Shown here piece by piece: positions 49,929 to 58,270 of a DNA stretch of 64,000 nucleotides (its first letter is position 1; each line of letters begins with the position of its first letter). Both the position numbers and the translations under genes were made by a program. Under the pieces are notes generated by a model. The model made no database searches. It saw nothing but the letters and a program-made list of their open reading frames with translations, and had not been told where the DNA came from. The stretch comes from Arenivirga flava (lineage in GTDB: Bacteria > Actinomycetota > Actinomycetes > Actinomycetales > Microbacteriaceae): assembly GCF_030161575.1 (NCBI RefSeq), contig NZ_BSUL01000001.1:2151809-2215808 (forward strand), read 5' to 3'.

Positions 49929-50363
49929 ATGACCCCGACCACCCCCAAGCCCACCAAGATCCGCTTCGACATCGATGAGAAGCACTACGACACGATCGAT
50001 GAAGACCAGACGGCGGCAGCGCTGCTGCGCCTTGCTGGCCGGGATCCGAAGATCTTTGATCTCTTCATCGTCAGGAAGAACGGTGTCGAGGAAAAGGTCA
50101 AGGACGGCCAGATCCTCAACCTCACTGACGGCATGCGGCTCCGCACTCGCCAGGAAGTGCGATTCACCATCGACGGCGAGCCGTTCCGTTCCTACGACGA
50201 AGACCAGACTGCAGCTGATCTGCTTCGCCTTGCTGGGGTTAGCCCCGCCGATTACGACCTTGCCCGCGTCGGCGCTCCCGCTGCGTTCTCCGACGCCGAG
50301 CTCATCACCATTGCAGACGGGGACGAGTTCGTGACCGCTAAGCACGTAGGTGGTGTCGCATGA
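49929..50363 (+). CDS. Tandem ubiquitin-like protein (multiubiquitin domain)
   Basis: A 144-residue protein with two ubiquitin-like repeats, about residues 10-75 and 76-142. The repeats share a DEDQTAA.LLRLAG core (residues 24-37 and 90-103) and an opening strand, IRFDID in one and VRFTID in the other. Only the second ends in GG (Gly141-Gly142), followed by VA, so removal of two residues would expose a diglycine for activation. Modifier of a conjugation pathway with the next two genes. ATG 49929 follows GGAAGGAGGGTCACT. Confidence 0.85.
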   Translation: MTPTTPKPTKIRFDIDEKHYDTIDEDQTAAALLRLAGRDPKIFDLFIVRKNGVEEKVKDGQILNLTDGMRLRTRQEVRFTIDGEPFRSYDEDQTAADLLRLAGVSPADYDLARVGAPAAFSDAELITIADGDEFVTAKHVGGVA

Positions 50364-50740
50364 ACGAGGTCCCGTCTGTTTCTGCCGCCGCCCAGCAATT
50401 CGTTCTGGACATGACCGCTGCGGGCGCGCCGGCCCGAGTCGATGGCCCACGAATCGTGTACGAGGTCATGTCTGTCAACGGTTCCCACGTTGGCCAGGCT
50501 GTAGCCACCGGGGTCAGCATCTCTGAGGTCGAGAGCTGGCCCGCCGTGCCGCCGCACTGGATTCACCTCCCTGAGTCGATCCGCTTCGAGCAGACAAACA
50601 TGGACACGACCGATTGCGCTCCTGGCTTTGTGCGGCACTCGCGCGACTTCAGCTACGTGGACACCTCGATTCCTCCTGCTCGAGCATGGTTGAGCCACGT
50701 GCGCGGATTCGTCTCCATCGCAATCGCCGCGGCGGCCTGA
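50360..50740 (+). CDS. E2-like ubiquitin-conjugating-enzyme family protein
   Basis: A 126-residue protein whose start overlaps the ubiquitin-like stop. PAVPPHWIHLPESIRFEQTN and FVRHSRDF, then AWLSHVRGF, follow the bacterial E2-like pattern (proline-rich strand, HSR, WLxHVR). The only Cys is Cys86 in TTDCAPGF, at the position where an E2 thioester Cys would be expected, but conservation cannot be judged from one sequence. Acts between the E1 and target. Confidence 0.65.
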   Translation: MNEVPSVSAAAQQFVLDMTAAGAPARVDGPRIVYEVMSVNGSHVGQAVATGVSISEVESWPAVPPHWIHLPESIRFEQTNMDTTDCAPGFVRHSRDFSYVDTSIPPARAWLSHVRGFVSIAIAAAA

Positions 50741-50741
50741 G

Positions 50742-52226
50742 GTGCGTTACTCGATCGCGATGTCAGGTGAGACGGAGGCGGCGCTGCGACGCCACCTCCT
50801 GCGTGAGGACGGGCAGGAAGACGTTCTCATCGCTACCTACGCCCTCTCCACTGGGAAGGAGCGAACCACCGCCCTGATCCGCTCAATCATCTTCCCTAAA
50901 GAAGGCGATCGGCTCGTGCACGGCAACGCCTCGTTCACGAGCGCCTACGTTCTTCGCGCAGCGAGCGAAGCGCGAGCCGCGGGAGAGGGCATCGTGCTGC
51001 TTCACTCGCATCCTCGAGGAACAGGGTGGCAGCGGCTCTCCGTCATGGACCACGAGACCGAGTCCGAGTATGAGCGGATCGCGCGTACTGCCACGAAACT
51101 GCCGCTCGTCGGCATGACTCTCGGCGGCCGCGACATCGCGTGGTCTGCACGGTTTTGGTTCGACCGCAGCGCGCCATCCTGGGCTGAATCAGTCCGCGTC
51201 GTCTCTCCGACGCTTGCCGTTACCTGGAACGACGAGGTTCGCCCAGCGCCGCGTGGAACGGTAGCTCAGGAGCGAACCATCTCGTCCTGGGGTGAGCGCG
51301 CCCAGGCATCCATCTCGCGGCTGCGTGTACTCGTCGTCGGCGGGGGCAGCGTCGGTTTGGATGTCGCCCAGCGCCTGGCCGCAACCGGTCTGATCACTGT
51401 TGGAGTTATGGACTACGACGAGGTTGAGACCCGGAATCTAGACCGCATGATCGGGGCCACTCGTCTTGATGCTGCTCTCGGCCGCGCAAAGGTGGAGGTA
51501 GCGGCACGGCTCATGATGTCAGCAGCAACCGCAGCCACGTTGGACATTCGTCGCCATGAGGTCAGCATTGCGGATCCCGACGGTGTCGAGATTGCGTTGG
51601 ACTACGACGTGATCTTCTCTTGCGTCGACAGGCCATGGCCGAGAGCCGTCCTGAATGGAATTGCGTACGCCGATCTCATCCCCGTCATCGACGGAGGGAT
51701 CGCTCTGGACACGTTCGGAGACGGCCGGCTTCGCAACGGAATCTGGCGCGCCCATACTCTCGTTCCGGGCAGGCCGTGCATGGCATGCAACGGCCAGTTG
51801 CTGGCGAACGAGGTCTCACTCGACAAGCTTGATCTGCTTGACGATCCGGTGTATATCGAGGGAGCGAGCCGCGAGGCTCCATCACGTCAGAACGTCGCAG
51901 CACTCTCCGCAAGCGTCAGTAGTGCTCTACTGGCTCAGTTCGTCAGCCTCGTCGCTCATCCAGGTGGTCGTGGTGTTCCCGCTCCGCTGCGATACATCCT
52001 CTCGACTCATCTGCTCGAACAGCTGGCGGCGACAACCGGGCAATACTGCGCCTATGAAAACGCCGTGGCTGCAGGAGACCGACGCACTCCGATCGCGGAG
52101 CGACGTGATGATTGGCGGAAGGTCGTCGCCGCGAGGGCAAGGCGAACGCATGCACCTCGACTTCGCCTGGCCACCAAGGTGGAACACATCGCGCAGGCGT
52201 TGATTTGTCGCCTCCTGCGCCGATAA
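50742..52226 (+). CDS. JAB peptidase-E1 (ThiF) fusion, ubiquitin-like activating enzyme
   Basis: A 494-residue fusion. Residues 1-150 are a JAB/MPN peptidase with HSHP (His88, His90) and S-x-x-D (Ser100, Asp103), so the Zn site is complete although the H-to-S spacing is two longer than the usual seven. Residues 195-400 are ThiF/E1: GGGSVG (200-205), DYDEVETRNLDR (adenylate-binding Asp, Arg, Asn), Lys250 and CVDRPWPR; a CxxC at Cys346/349 (PCMACNGQ). It would first trim the GG-VA tail and then adenylate it. Begins 1 base after the E2 stop. Confidence 0.88.
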   Translation: MRYSIAMSGETEAALRRHLLREDGQEDVLIATYALSTGKERTTALIRSIIFPKEGDRLVHGNASFTSAYVLRAASEARAAGEGIVLLHSHPRGTGWQRLSVMDHETESEYERIARTATKLPLVGMTLGGRDIAWSARFWFDRSAPSWAESVRVVSPTLAVTWNDEVRPAPRGTVAQERTISSWGERAQASISRLRVLVVGGGSVGLDVAQRLAATGLITVGVMDYDEVETRNLDRMIGATRLDAALGRAKVEVAARLMMSAATAATLDIRRHEVSIADPDGVEIALDYDVIFSCVDRPWPRAVLNGIAYADLIPVIDGGIALDTFGDGRLRNGIWRAHTLVPGRPCMACNGQLLANEVSLDKLDLLDDPVYIEGASREAPSRQNVAALSASVSSALLAQFVSLVAHPGGRGVPAPLRYILSTHLLEQLAATTGQYCAYENAVAAGDRRTPIAERRDDWRKVVAARARRTHAPRLRLATKVEHIAQALICRLLRR

Positions 52227-52237
52227 TGCCTGTTCTG

Positions 52238-52450
52238 TCAGCGGCGCCGGTGGTGTCGCACGATGAGTGCGGCTCCGAGCGCGGAGGTGACCATCAGGAA
52301 CGTCGAGAGCACCCATAGGGGGAGGCCCAGAGCGCCGGTCCAACCCGCCTGCGCGTGACCTTCTCGCCAGCCTGGGATGAGTAGAAGCGCCGTGGCGCCG
52401 ATGAAGAGGATGCCCATGAAGATGAGCCCGTTCCTATCCGAGCTCGGCAC
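52238..52450 (-). CDS. Small two-helix membrane protein
   Basis: About 70 residues with two membrane helices (IFMGILFIGATALLLIPGW and LGLPLWVLSTFLMVTSALGA) and a basic end RHHRRR. GTG 52450 is preceded by GAGGATGCAAC; TTG 52465 is possible. Convergent with the JAB-E1 gene. Confidence 0.6.
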   Translation of the reverse strand: MPSSDRNGLIFMGILFIGATALLLIPGWREGHAQAGWTGALGLPLWVLSTFLMVTSALGAALIVRHHRRR

Positions 52451-52516
52451 GTTGCATCCTCGCAATCAGCGCTGCCGCGCGTAGCTGCATCGGGACCCCC
52501 ATGTTCGTGGCCGCGG

Positions 52517-52741
52517 TCAGAGACCGCGCTTCGCCATCCAGCGGTAGACGAAGAACATGATCACGCCCAGCGCGGCCAGCCCGAAGCCGACCGCGATGAA
52601 GAGCGGGTCGCCCGTGGCCTGATACTCGATCAGTCCGCGTAGGCCGAGCACAATGCCCACGACGATCGCGATCCAGGGCATCGCGAGTCGAAGGGGACCG
52701 TACTTCCACTTTGCTTTCGGCCTTCGCTTTTGCTCGCTCAA
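52517..52741 (-). CDS. Small two-helix membrane protein
   Basis: A 74-residue protein: basic start SEQKRRPKAKWKYGPLR, then helices MPWIAIVVGIVLGLRGLI and FIAVGFGLAALGVIMFFV. TTG start directly follows the upstream TGA (AGCTGATTG) with GAGGTGA as ribosome site, so it is translationally coupled. Confidence 0.65.
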   Translation of the reverse strand: MSEQKRRPKAKWKYGPLRLAMPWIAIVVGIVLGLRGLIEYQATGDPLFIAVGFGLAALGVIMFFVYRWMAKRGL

Positions 52742-53044
52742 TCAGCTCACCTCGTTTTCCGGTTCCGAGCGGGGTTCGTCAGCACCCTGCTGCGGGCGAG
52801 TGCGCAAGTGGCGCCAATAGAAGGTGATCAGGGCGGCGAGCAGGAGGATGCAGCTCGTCACGCCGATCACGATCGTGAGCGGGCGTGCCGCTAGCTCGTG
52901 CCAGCCGAACGCCGCAGTGCACGCGGCCAGTGCGACGACCACCACCAGTGTTGCCGCTGCGATCAGCGCGTCACGTCGCCCGCTGGATCGGCCGAGCTTC
53001 GTCACAGTCCCATGCGTGTCATCTGCGCCCCCGAAGCGGAGCAT
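52742..53044 (-). CDS. Small two-helix membrane protein
   Basis: About 100 residues: polar start, two helices (DALIAAATLVVVVALAACTA and PLTIVIGVTSCILLLAALI) and an acidic tail. An ATG at 53101 would extend it by 19 residues into a less convincing stretch. First gene of a three-gene membrane-protein operon running to 52238. Confidence 0.6.
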   Translation of the reverse strand: MLRFGGADDTHGTVTKLGRSSGRRDALIAAATLVVVVALAACTAAFGWHELAARPLTIVIGVTSCILLLAALITFYWRHLRTRPQQGADEPRSEPENEVS

Positions 53045-53130
53045 AGCGACGCGCGATGCGCAGCGGCCTGTCCGCCGAGTTTGTGCACCGATAACCGCCA
53101 TTCTGTCGTTCAGCTGGTGGGCCCGCGGGG

Positions 53131-53201
53131 AGAGGAGGTCCTCTCTCCCGGCACCCCTACCGGGAGAGAGGATCGTGGTGCGCCGCACCCCTGCGGCGCA
53201 C
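53131..53201. terminator. Tandem hairpins
   Basis: TCCTCTCTCCCGG with CCGGGAGAGAGGA (53139-53172, 13-bp stem) and GTGCGCCGCA with TGCGGCGCAC (53178-53201, 10-bp stem, CCCC loop). An alternative stem AGAGGA-GG-TCCTCT overlaps the first. They separate the 53.2-54.2 kb leftward genes from the membrane-protein operon. Confidence 0.7.
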
Positions 53202-53236
53202 GTGTCGTGGGGGCCACCCGAGGCCCGCGCACGAGT

Positions 53237-53473
53237 TCAGGGGGTCATCGCGCGCTGGGGCGTGCTGGCGGCGGTGTCGTCGCGGATGCGGCGGATCGCG
53301 GTGAGCAGCTCGGTGTCGTTCAGGCGCAGGGCGGTGTGCTCGGTGCGCACGTCGAGGAAGTCGAGGCGCAGGCGGGCTGAGCGTCGCGGGCTGCGGCGCT
53401 CGAGGAGGTCGAGCGCATCGCGGGTGGCGTCGAGCTCGGCGGCGAGATCGGGGGTGTCGGCGAGGGTGCTCAC
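53237..53473 (-). CDS. Hypothetical 78-residue helical protein
   Basis: LAAELDATRDALDLLERRSP and LDVRTEHTALRLNDTELLTA, then AIRRIRDDTAAS, indicate two or three amphipathic helices. Stops two bases after the upstream gene stop region; probably one operon with the genes at 53476 and 53841. Confidence 0.55.
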   Translation of the reverse strand: MSTLADTPDLAAELDATRDALDLLERRSPRRSARLRLDFLDVRTEHTALRLNDTELLTAIRRIRDDTAASTPQRAMTP

Positions 53474-53475
53474 GG

Positions 53476-53823
53476 TCAGGCGGAGATGTCGTGACGGTCG
53501 CGGATGGACTCCAGGGTGCCGCGGGAGTCGCTCGGGCGGGGGATGACCATGGCGGCGCTGCGCTTGCCGCGACCGATGGGTTCGATGGCCCAGGCCGCGC
53601 AGCGCTCGAGGGGGCTGCGCGCGAGGGTCATGTCGGCGATGTCCTCACGGGCGCCGGGCGCGGCGACGATGCTGCGGGCGAGCACGACGCGGTGCGCGTC
53701 GAGCGCTTCGACGACGGTCATGCCCGCTTGGGGGCCGTCGCTCATCTGGTAGGTGGAGACGTGGTCGACGGCGATGGCGACCTCGCGGGGCATCTCGTGC
53801 ACGGTGGGGATGGTGGTCTTCAC
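53476..53823 (-). CDS. Hypothetical 115-residue protein
   Basis: Alternating strands and short helices (MPREVAIAVDHVSTYQMSDG, LARSPLERCAAWAIEPIGRG). No family recognised. GAGGAGAAC precedes the ATG. Middle gene of a three-gene unit. Confidence 0.55.
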   Translation of the reverse strand: MKTTIPTVHEMPREVAIAVDHVSTYQMSDGPQAGMTVVEALDAHRVVLARSIVAAPGAREDIADMTLARSPLERCAAWAIEPIGRGKRSAAMVIPRPSDSRGTLESIRDRHDISA

Positions 53824-53840
53824 GATGGTGTTCTCCTCGT

Positions 53841-54167
53841 TCAGGCGAGCAGGGTGAGCATGCCGGTCACGGCGATGCCGGTACTGGCGAGGGCGGCGAT
53901 GCCGGTGGCGATCATGACGACGTGCGCTCGCAGGCGGCGCCGGGTCTCGTGGCGCTCGAGCGCTCCGGGCTCGAGGGCCGCGCGGGCGTCGCGTTCGGTG
54001 TCGAAGGTCCCGATCACGGTGCCGATCGCGTCGGTGGCGATGAAGCGGCCGGCGCGCTGCTCGACGAGGCCGGCGTGCTCGCCGTCGCGCTGCGCGACCA
54101 CGAGCGCGGGGGCCGGACGCTGCCAGCGCAGTCCGGCCAGCGGGGCGGTGCGCAGTGCGATGCTCAT
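53841..54167 (-). CDS. Hypothetical protein with C-terminal membrane helix
   Basis: A 108-residue protein: N-terminal mixed fold with GRFIATDAIGTVIGTFDTER, a basic stretch RHETRRRLRAH and one C-terminal helix VVMIATGIAALASTGIAVTG. Seventeen bases upstream of the next leftward gene, first of the unit. Confidence 0.55.
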   Translation of the reverse strand: MSIALRTAPLAGLRWQRPAPALVVAQRDGEHAGLVEQRAGRFIATDAIGTVIGTFDTERDARAALEPGALERHETRRRLRAHVVMIATGIAALASTGIAVTGMLTLLA

Positions 54168-54423
54168 GGCGTTGTCCTCACGTCGTCGTTGCCGTCTCCC
54201 ATCCGAAGGGAGTCGGCGATGTCAGTGACGCTAACGATCCTTCGATCACCTAACTGTTCGAATAGCCACATCCCGAACGCCCCCTGCGAGCACCTGACTG
54301 ATTCGTCTGCAAACAACCCCGCTGGGTTGCCGTGCATCCTGCGGTGGTCTGTACTAGACGCAGTCCGATGCCTGGCACTTGCTTGGGGGTGGGGCAGGTA
54401 GCGATGAGATCTTGGTGAGAGAC

Positions 54424-54804
54424 GTGACGGTAGAAACGAGACGCGAAGTAGGGCAGCCTCTGTCCTTCATCGACTTCTCCGATGCCGATGGGCTGCTGCC
54501 GGATTTCCTCGACTTGGGCGCACCGATCGTGGACGCTGACTTTGCGGTGACCGCCTCGACGTCTGACGCTGATGGGGGCGTGCTCGTCTTCCCTGACGCC
54601 GTGCTCGTCATCGACGGCGATCGGCAGGACCGTCTCCTGCTCAGCGAAGTCACCCGATGGTCGATCACCGATGCTGCCGACCTCTTCCTGGTCGAGGTCC
54701 AGGTGGGCTCGAATGCGTTCACCGCTCGGTTGCCGCGCGCGTTTCGTGCTCCAACCGTCGGTGCGTTGCGTGCCGCGCTCGGGACACCCGAAAAACCAGC
54801 CTGA
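54424..54804 (+). CDS. Hypothetical 126-residue protein
   Basis: Strand-rich: GVLVFPDAVLVIDGDRQDRL, LLSEVTRWSITDAADLFLVE and ends with a helix PTVGALRAALGTPE. The strand-loop pattern recalls small PH-like or beta-barrel modules, not assigned. Start uncertain among GTG 54424, GTG 54415 and TTG 54379. Confidence 0.5.
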   Translation: MTVETRREVGQPLSFIDFSDADGLLPDFLDLGAPIVDADFAVTASTSDADGGVLVFPDAVLVIDGDRQDRLLLSEVTRWSITDAADLFLVEVQVGSNAFTARLPRAFRAPTVGALRAALGTPEKPA

Positions 54805-54856
54805 CCAGCACCTGTCGTGCTTTCTGTCTCGGCATCCGAGGCGTCGGTTCTGTGTC

Positions 54857-55822
54857 ATGATTCGCGAAATGGATAACGACGCGGTAGGGCCGGAGCGCTC
54901 CGAGATTGTGGGCCGCCACATCGAGCAGGCGCGCGAGATGTACCAGGGCACCTACAACGGTCGCGGTTTCGTGATCGAACCCACCGGAGACGCCTTCGGC
55001 TTCCGGTACACCAGCGTCGGCGACGGCGAGCTGAGCCTGCGCGGCAACCTCTTCGGCGGTTCCATGCGCGGTGCGATCGAGACCGAGGGCGAGTACGTCG
55101 TCACCTGGATCACCGCCGGCGAGGGCGTGCTCGACCTCGATGGCGACCCAGTCGCGCTGCAGCACGGACGTCCGGCGATGTTCGTCAACAACCGCGACAA
55201 CGCCTTCGCGTTCCACGACCACAAGCAGAACCTGATGCACTTCGACGGCGCCTTCCTCGAGCGCGTCGCCGCCGAGCACGAGGGCACCCCCGAGGGGCCG
55301 CTGCTGTTCGACACCACGGCGGTGCCCGAGGGCGACGCGCTGCGCCGTTGGGGTGCGACCGTCTCGACGGTGGCGAAGGTGCTCTACAGCGACAACGCCT
55401 CCGCCATCCTGCGCAGCGAGGCCAACCGGGCCGCGGCGATCGCGCTGCTCGAGACGTTCCCGCACGAGTCCATCGCCGCCCCACCGGAACTCACGGTCCC
55501 CGGCAACGCGCGGCTGCGCCGGGCGATCGAGTTCATGCACGCCAACGCGCACCTGCCCGTCAACGTCACCCAGATCGCCGAGGCCGCCGGTGTCTCACCG
55601 CGCGTGCTCCAGTCGGCGTTCCACAAGCACCTCGAGATCACCCCGGTCGACTATCTGCGCCGGATCCGCCTCGACCGGGTTCGCGACGACCTGCGCGCGG
55701 CGGAGCCCGGCACCGCCATCGCCGACGTCGCCCGCAACTGGGGCTTCGCGCACCTGGGCCGCTTCGCCGCCCACTACGCGGAGCGCTTCGGCGAGCTGCC
55801 CCGCGACACCCTCCACGGCTGA
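54857..55822 (+). CDS. AraC family regulator
   Basis: About 321 residues. N-terminal cupin-like sensor (EYVVTWITAGEGVLDLDGDP) and C-terminal double HTH: LPVNVTQIAEAAGVSPRVLQ, then FHKHLEITPVDYLRRIRLDR and GFAHLGRFAAHYAERFGELP. Similar to AraC_binding_2-type actinobacterial regulators. ATG 54869 is an alternative start. Confidence 0.9.
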   Translation: MIREMDNDAVGPERSEIVGRHIEQAREMYQGTYNGRGFVIEPTGDAFGFRYTSVGDGELSLRGNLFGGSMRGAIETEGEYVVTWITAGEGVLDLDGDPVALQHGRPAMFVNNRDNAFAFHDHKQNLMHFDGAFLERVAAEHEGTPEGPLLFDTTAVPEGDALRRWGATVSTVAKVLYSDNASAILRSEANRAAAIALLETFPHESIAAPPELTVPGNARLRRAIEFMHANAHLPVNVTQIAEAAGVSPRVLQSAFHKHLEITPVDYLRRIRLDRVRDDLRAAEPGTAIADVARNWGFAHLGRFAAHYAERFGELPRDTLHG

Positions 55823-55995
55823 GCGAGGCGTGGGCCGCGCCGTCCAGGCGCTGGTGGTCTGCACCACGCCGGGCAGAGGGTGGCGGCAGCGCTCACGGAC
55901 CGGCACCAGCCTGCGGGCGGCCGCGGTCACGATGCGGCCTGCTTCGAAAGTGCCGACCGGGTTGAGTCGAGCTCATCGCGTCGCCGTTTGAAAGC

Positions 55996-57255
55996 TCAGC
56001 TCTGGGAGCGGTTGCCGGTCTCGGTTATCGCGGTGCGAAGGGCACGGTAGTCGCTGCGGTTCATGGCTGCTCGAGCGCGCCGTAGCGCGTCGGTGGAGCT
56101 GGTCCGGAACACGTGCCGGCGCTGTGGCGCGGTGACTGCCAGGGCGGCGAGGGTCTTTTGCAGCCGGATCTGGACTTCGATCATGGCGGCGCCGTCGCGG
56201 GCGAGTGGCCGGAAGGCGTCGTCGACGAGGGATTCGAGGTGCGGGGCGGTGAGGTACACGCGGTCGAAGTCGAGGTCGCTCGAGCGCTCGGTGCGCAGGG
56301 CGCGGGTGAAGACGCGGTGGAGGGCGGCGATGACTTCGATGGCGGTGCCGGGGTCGTTGGTGGCTGGGGAGAGCGCTCTGGTCCCGATTTCGCCGAGGGC
56401 GATGATGCCGATGCGGGGGTCTTGGTCGTAGGTGCGGTGCGCGGCGATGGAGAACGTGTTGCGGATGGCGGCGACGGTGTCGTCGTCAAGGGGCTTCGAG
56501 GCTCGGCAGAGCGGCTGGCCGGGTTCGGCCGTGCGTCCCGGGTCGGCGAGGATGAAGATCTTCATCCGTTGCTTGGTGGCAATGCGTTGCAGGCGTTCTA
56601 TGTCGATGTGCACGACGTAGCCAATCTCGTCCGCGGCGACGGGGTGTGTCCCTGCGGGGATTGTCTCCAGGGGACGCGCGCCGAGCGTGGGGCGTTCTGC
56701 ATAGGCGGTGAGGCTGTCGGAGGCGGCTCGTTCGACGCGGTCGATGATGTCGGCCATGCGCCCGAACTGGGCCAGGTGGGCGATCCACCGCATCAGCGTG
56801 ACGACGACGATGGCGATGATGATGAGAGTGCCGAGGAAGAGGATGATGCGCCCCTGCTCGGTGTAGTAGCCGGTCGAGAGGGCGATGATGCCGACCATCG
56901 CGAAGACGAACGCTCCGACGAACGTCGACAGCGAGTTCTGCGAAGTCGGGTCGGCGACCAGCAGTTGTGTGGCTCGTGGGGTGCCGTTCGTGGCGGCGGA
57001 GGAGTAGGCGGTGACCATCGCGGTGATGGAGAACGTCGTGGCGGTGAGCATCGCGGTGGCGATGATCTGCAAGAGCGAGTCGACCGAGTTCTGACCGAGC
57101 TCGAAACCCACCTGCACGGGCAGGGCGGCGCCGATCAATCCAGCGGCCAGGGCGAAGGCGATGGCGATGACACCGAAGACTGCCGCGCGAGTGCCGACCT
57201 TGCCGAACAGCTTGGAGAGGGCGAGGCGGAGCGAGGATGTCGTACGGACGGTCAT
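55996..57255 (-). CDS. DUF2254 family membrane protein
   Basis: A 419-residue protein. Four N-terminal helices (RAAVFGVIAIAFALAAGLIG, NSVDSLLQIIATAMLTATTF with SITAMVTAYSSA, FVGAFVFAMVGIIALSTGYY, ILFLGTLIIIAIVVVTLMRW) and a soluble C-terminal half with DPRIGIIALGEIGTRALSPA and TNDPGTAIEVIAALHRV, which is the family's hallmark. Starting at 57342 would add an unrelated stretch; ATG 57255 is natural. Confidence 0.88.
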   Translation of the reverse strand: MTVRTTSSLRLALSKLFGKVGTRAAVFGVIAIAFALAAGLIGAALPVQVGFELGQNSVDSLLQIIATAMLTATTFSITAMVTAYSSAATNGTPRATQLLVADPTSQNSLSTFVGAFVFAMVGIIALSTGYYTEQGRIILFLGTLIIIAIVVVTLMRWIAHLAQFGRMADIIDRVERAASDSLTAYAERPTLGARPLETIPAGTHPVAADEIGYVVHIDIERLQRIATKQRMKIFILADPGRTAEPGQPLCRASKPLDDDTVAAIRNTFSIAAHRTYDQDPRIGIIALGEIGTRALSPATNDPGTAIEVIAALHRVFTRALRTERSSDLDFDRVYLTAPHLESLVDDAFRPLARDGAAMIEVQIRLQKTLAALAVTAPQRRHVFRTSSTDALRRARAAMNRSDYRALRTAITETGNRSQS

Positions 57256-57290
57256 CGGCACAGCGTAGAAGTGCGGGCCGGTGACGACCG

Positions 57291-57641
57291 ATGACAGGGC
57301 TTGGGCACAATGACATCCTTCCAGCGGTGCCCTCGGCACCACAGATCAGATGTCACCTACTCGTGCAGCAGGCCCAGGCCGCGACATCGGCTGGAGGCGC
57401 CGGCGAGGTCCTGATCTTCGCAGAGATGCTCGACGAGGCGACAGCCGACGAAGACGATTACGCCGTCGACCTCGAGGCCTTCGTGCTTCATGGATCGGGA
57501 CTGAGATCTGAGCGAGAGGTGCGGGACCTCATCGCACTCGCCGGACTGGAGGCACAAGCAGCAGCCACCATTGGGTGGGGTTATAGGCTGCTCAGGCTGC
57601 GCCACAACCGGACCGCGAAGTCCCAGTCGTCACTCCGATAA
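57291..57641 (+). CDS. Hypothetical 116-residue protein, low confidence
   Basis: EVLIFAEMLDEATADEDDYA and LRSEREVRDLIALAGLEAQA suggest a small helical, acidic protein. No family, weak start. It could be spurious. Confidence 0.35.
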   Translation: MTGLGHNDILPAVPSAPQIRCHLLVQQAQAATSAGGAGEVLIFAEMLDEATADEDDYAVDLEAFVLHGSGLRSEREVRDLIALAGLEAQAAATIGWGYRLLRLRHNRTAKSQSSLR

Positions 57642-57685
57642 GCGTGATTACGTCGGCGCGGAGTCGCGACCGATACGGTGACGGC

Positions 57686-58012
57686 ATGGCCAAGCGAACC
57701 TCCACCATCGTGATCGACGACCTCACCGGCGCCGAGCTCGGCGATGAGGCCGTCACGGTGACGTTCGCGCTCGAGGGCGCCGCCTATGAGATCGACCTCG
57801 CTCCGTCCGCGGCTGCGGAGCTCCGCGAGGCGCTGGCGCCGTTCACCGCTGCTGCTCGCAAGGTCGGCGGCTCGCGCCGCGGTTCCGCGGCGACGTCGGC
57901 GCCGGCCGGTGAGCAGTCCGCCGCTCGTGCATGGCTGATTGAGCAGGGCGTCGACGTGCCGGCACGCGGACGCCTTTCGGCCGAGCTGCTCGAGCGCTAC
58001 CGCGCCCGGTAG
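57686..58012 (+). CDS. lsr2: Lsr2 nucleoid-associated protein
   Basis: A 108-residue H-NS-like silencer. N-terminal dimer domain MAKRTSTIVIDDLTGAELGD and a basic linker; the C-terminal AT-hook-like domain AARAWLIEQGVDVPARGRLS ends with ERYRAR. The RGR in the last helix region is the AT-rich minor-groove contact of Lsr2. It silences AT-rich, horizontally acquired DNA, possibly including the 19-54 kb region here. Confidence 0.92.
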   Translation: MAKRTSTIVIDDLTGAELGDEAVTVTFALEGAAYEIDLAPSAAAELREALAPFTAAARKVGGSRRGSAATSAPAGEQSAARAWLIEQGVDVPARGRLSAELLERYRAR

Positions 58013-58104
58013 GGCGGTGGCGGAAACGTGCCGATCATCTCGTTTCCGACATAAGAAGCTCATATCCGCGCCGATGAGCCGACCGTCTCGGCTTCGCCGT
58101 CGCG

Positions 58105-58269
58105 ATGAGCACCGGAGACACCGACGCGACGCTGCGCCGGCTGACCTTCACCCGCGGCTTGCGGGCTCGGAACATCCGCATCGAGCACGCCGGCCTCGGG
58201 GAGTTCTTCTTCGGTCAGGGCTCGGAACCGTCCACGTCGATCGGCGAGCCCGGCCAGCAGAGCGGGTGA
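58105..58269 (+). CDS. Hypothetical 54-residue protein or gene fragment
   Basis: LRRLTFTRGLRARNIRIEHA then GLGEFFFGQGSEPSTSIGEP reads like the end of a domain, not a full protein. No ribosome site. It may be a relict. Confidence 0.35.
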   Translation: MSTGDTDATLRRLTFTRGLRARNIRIEHAGLGEFFFGQGSEPSTSIGEPGQQSG

Positions 58270-58270
58270 G

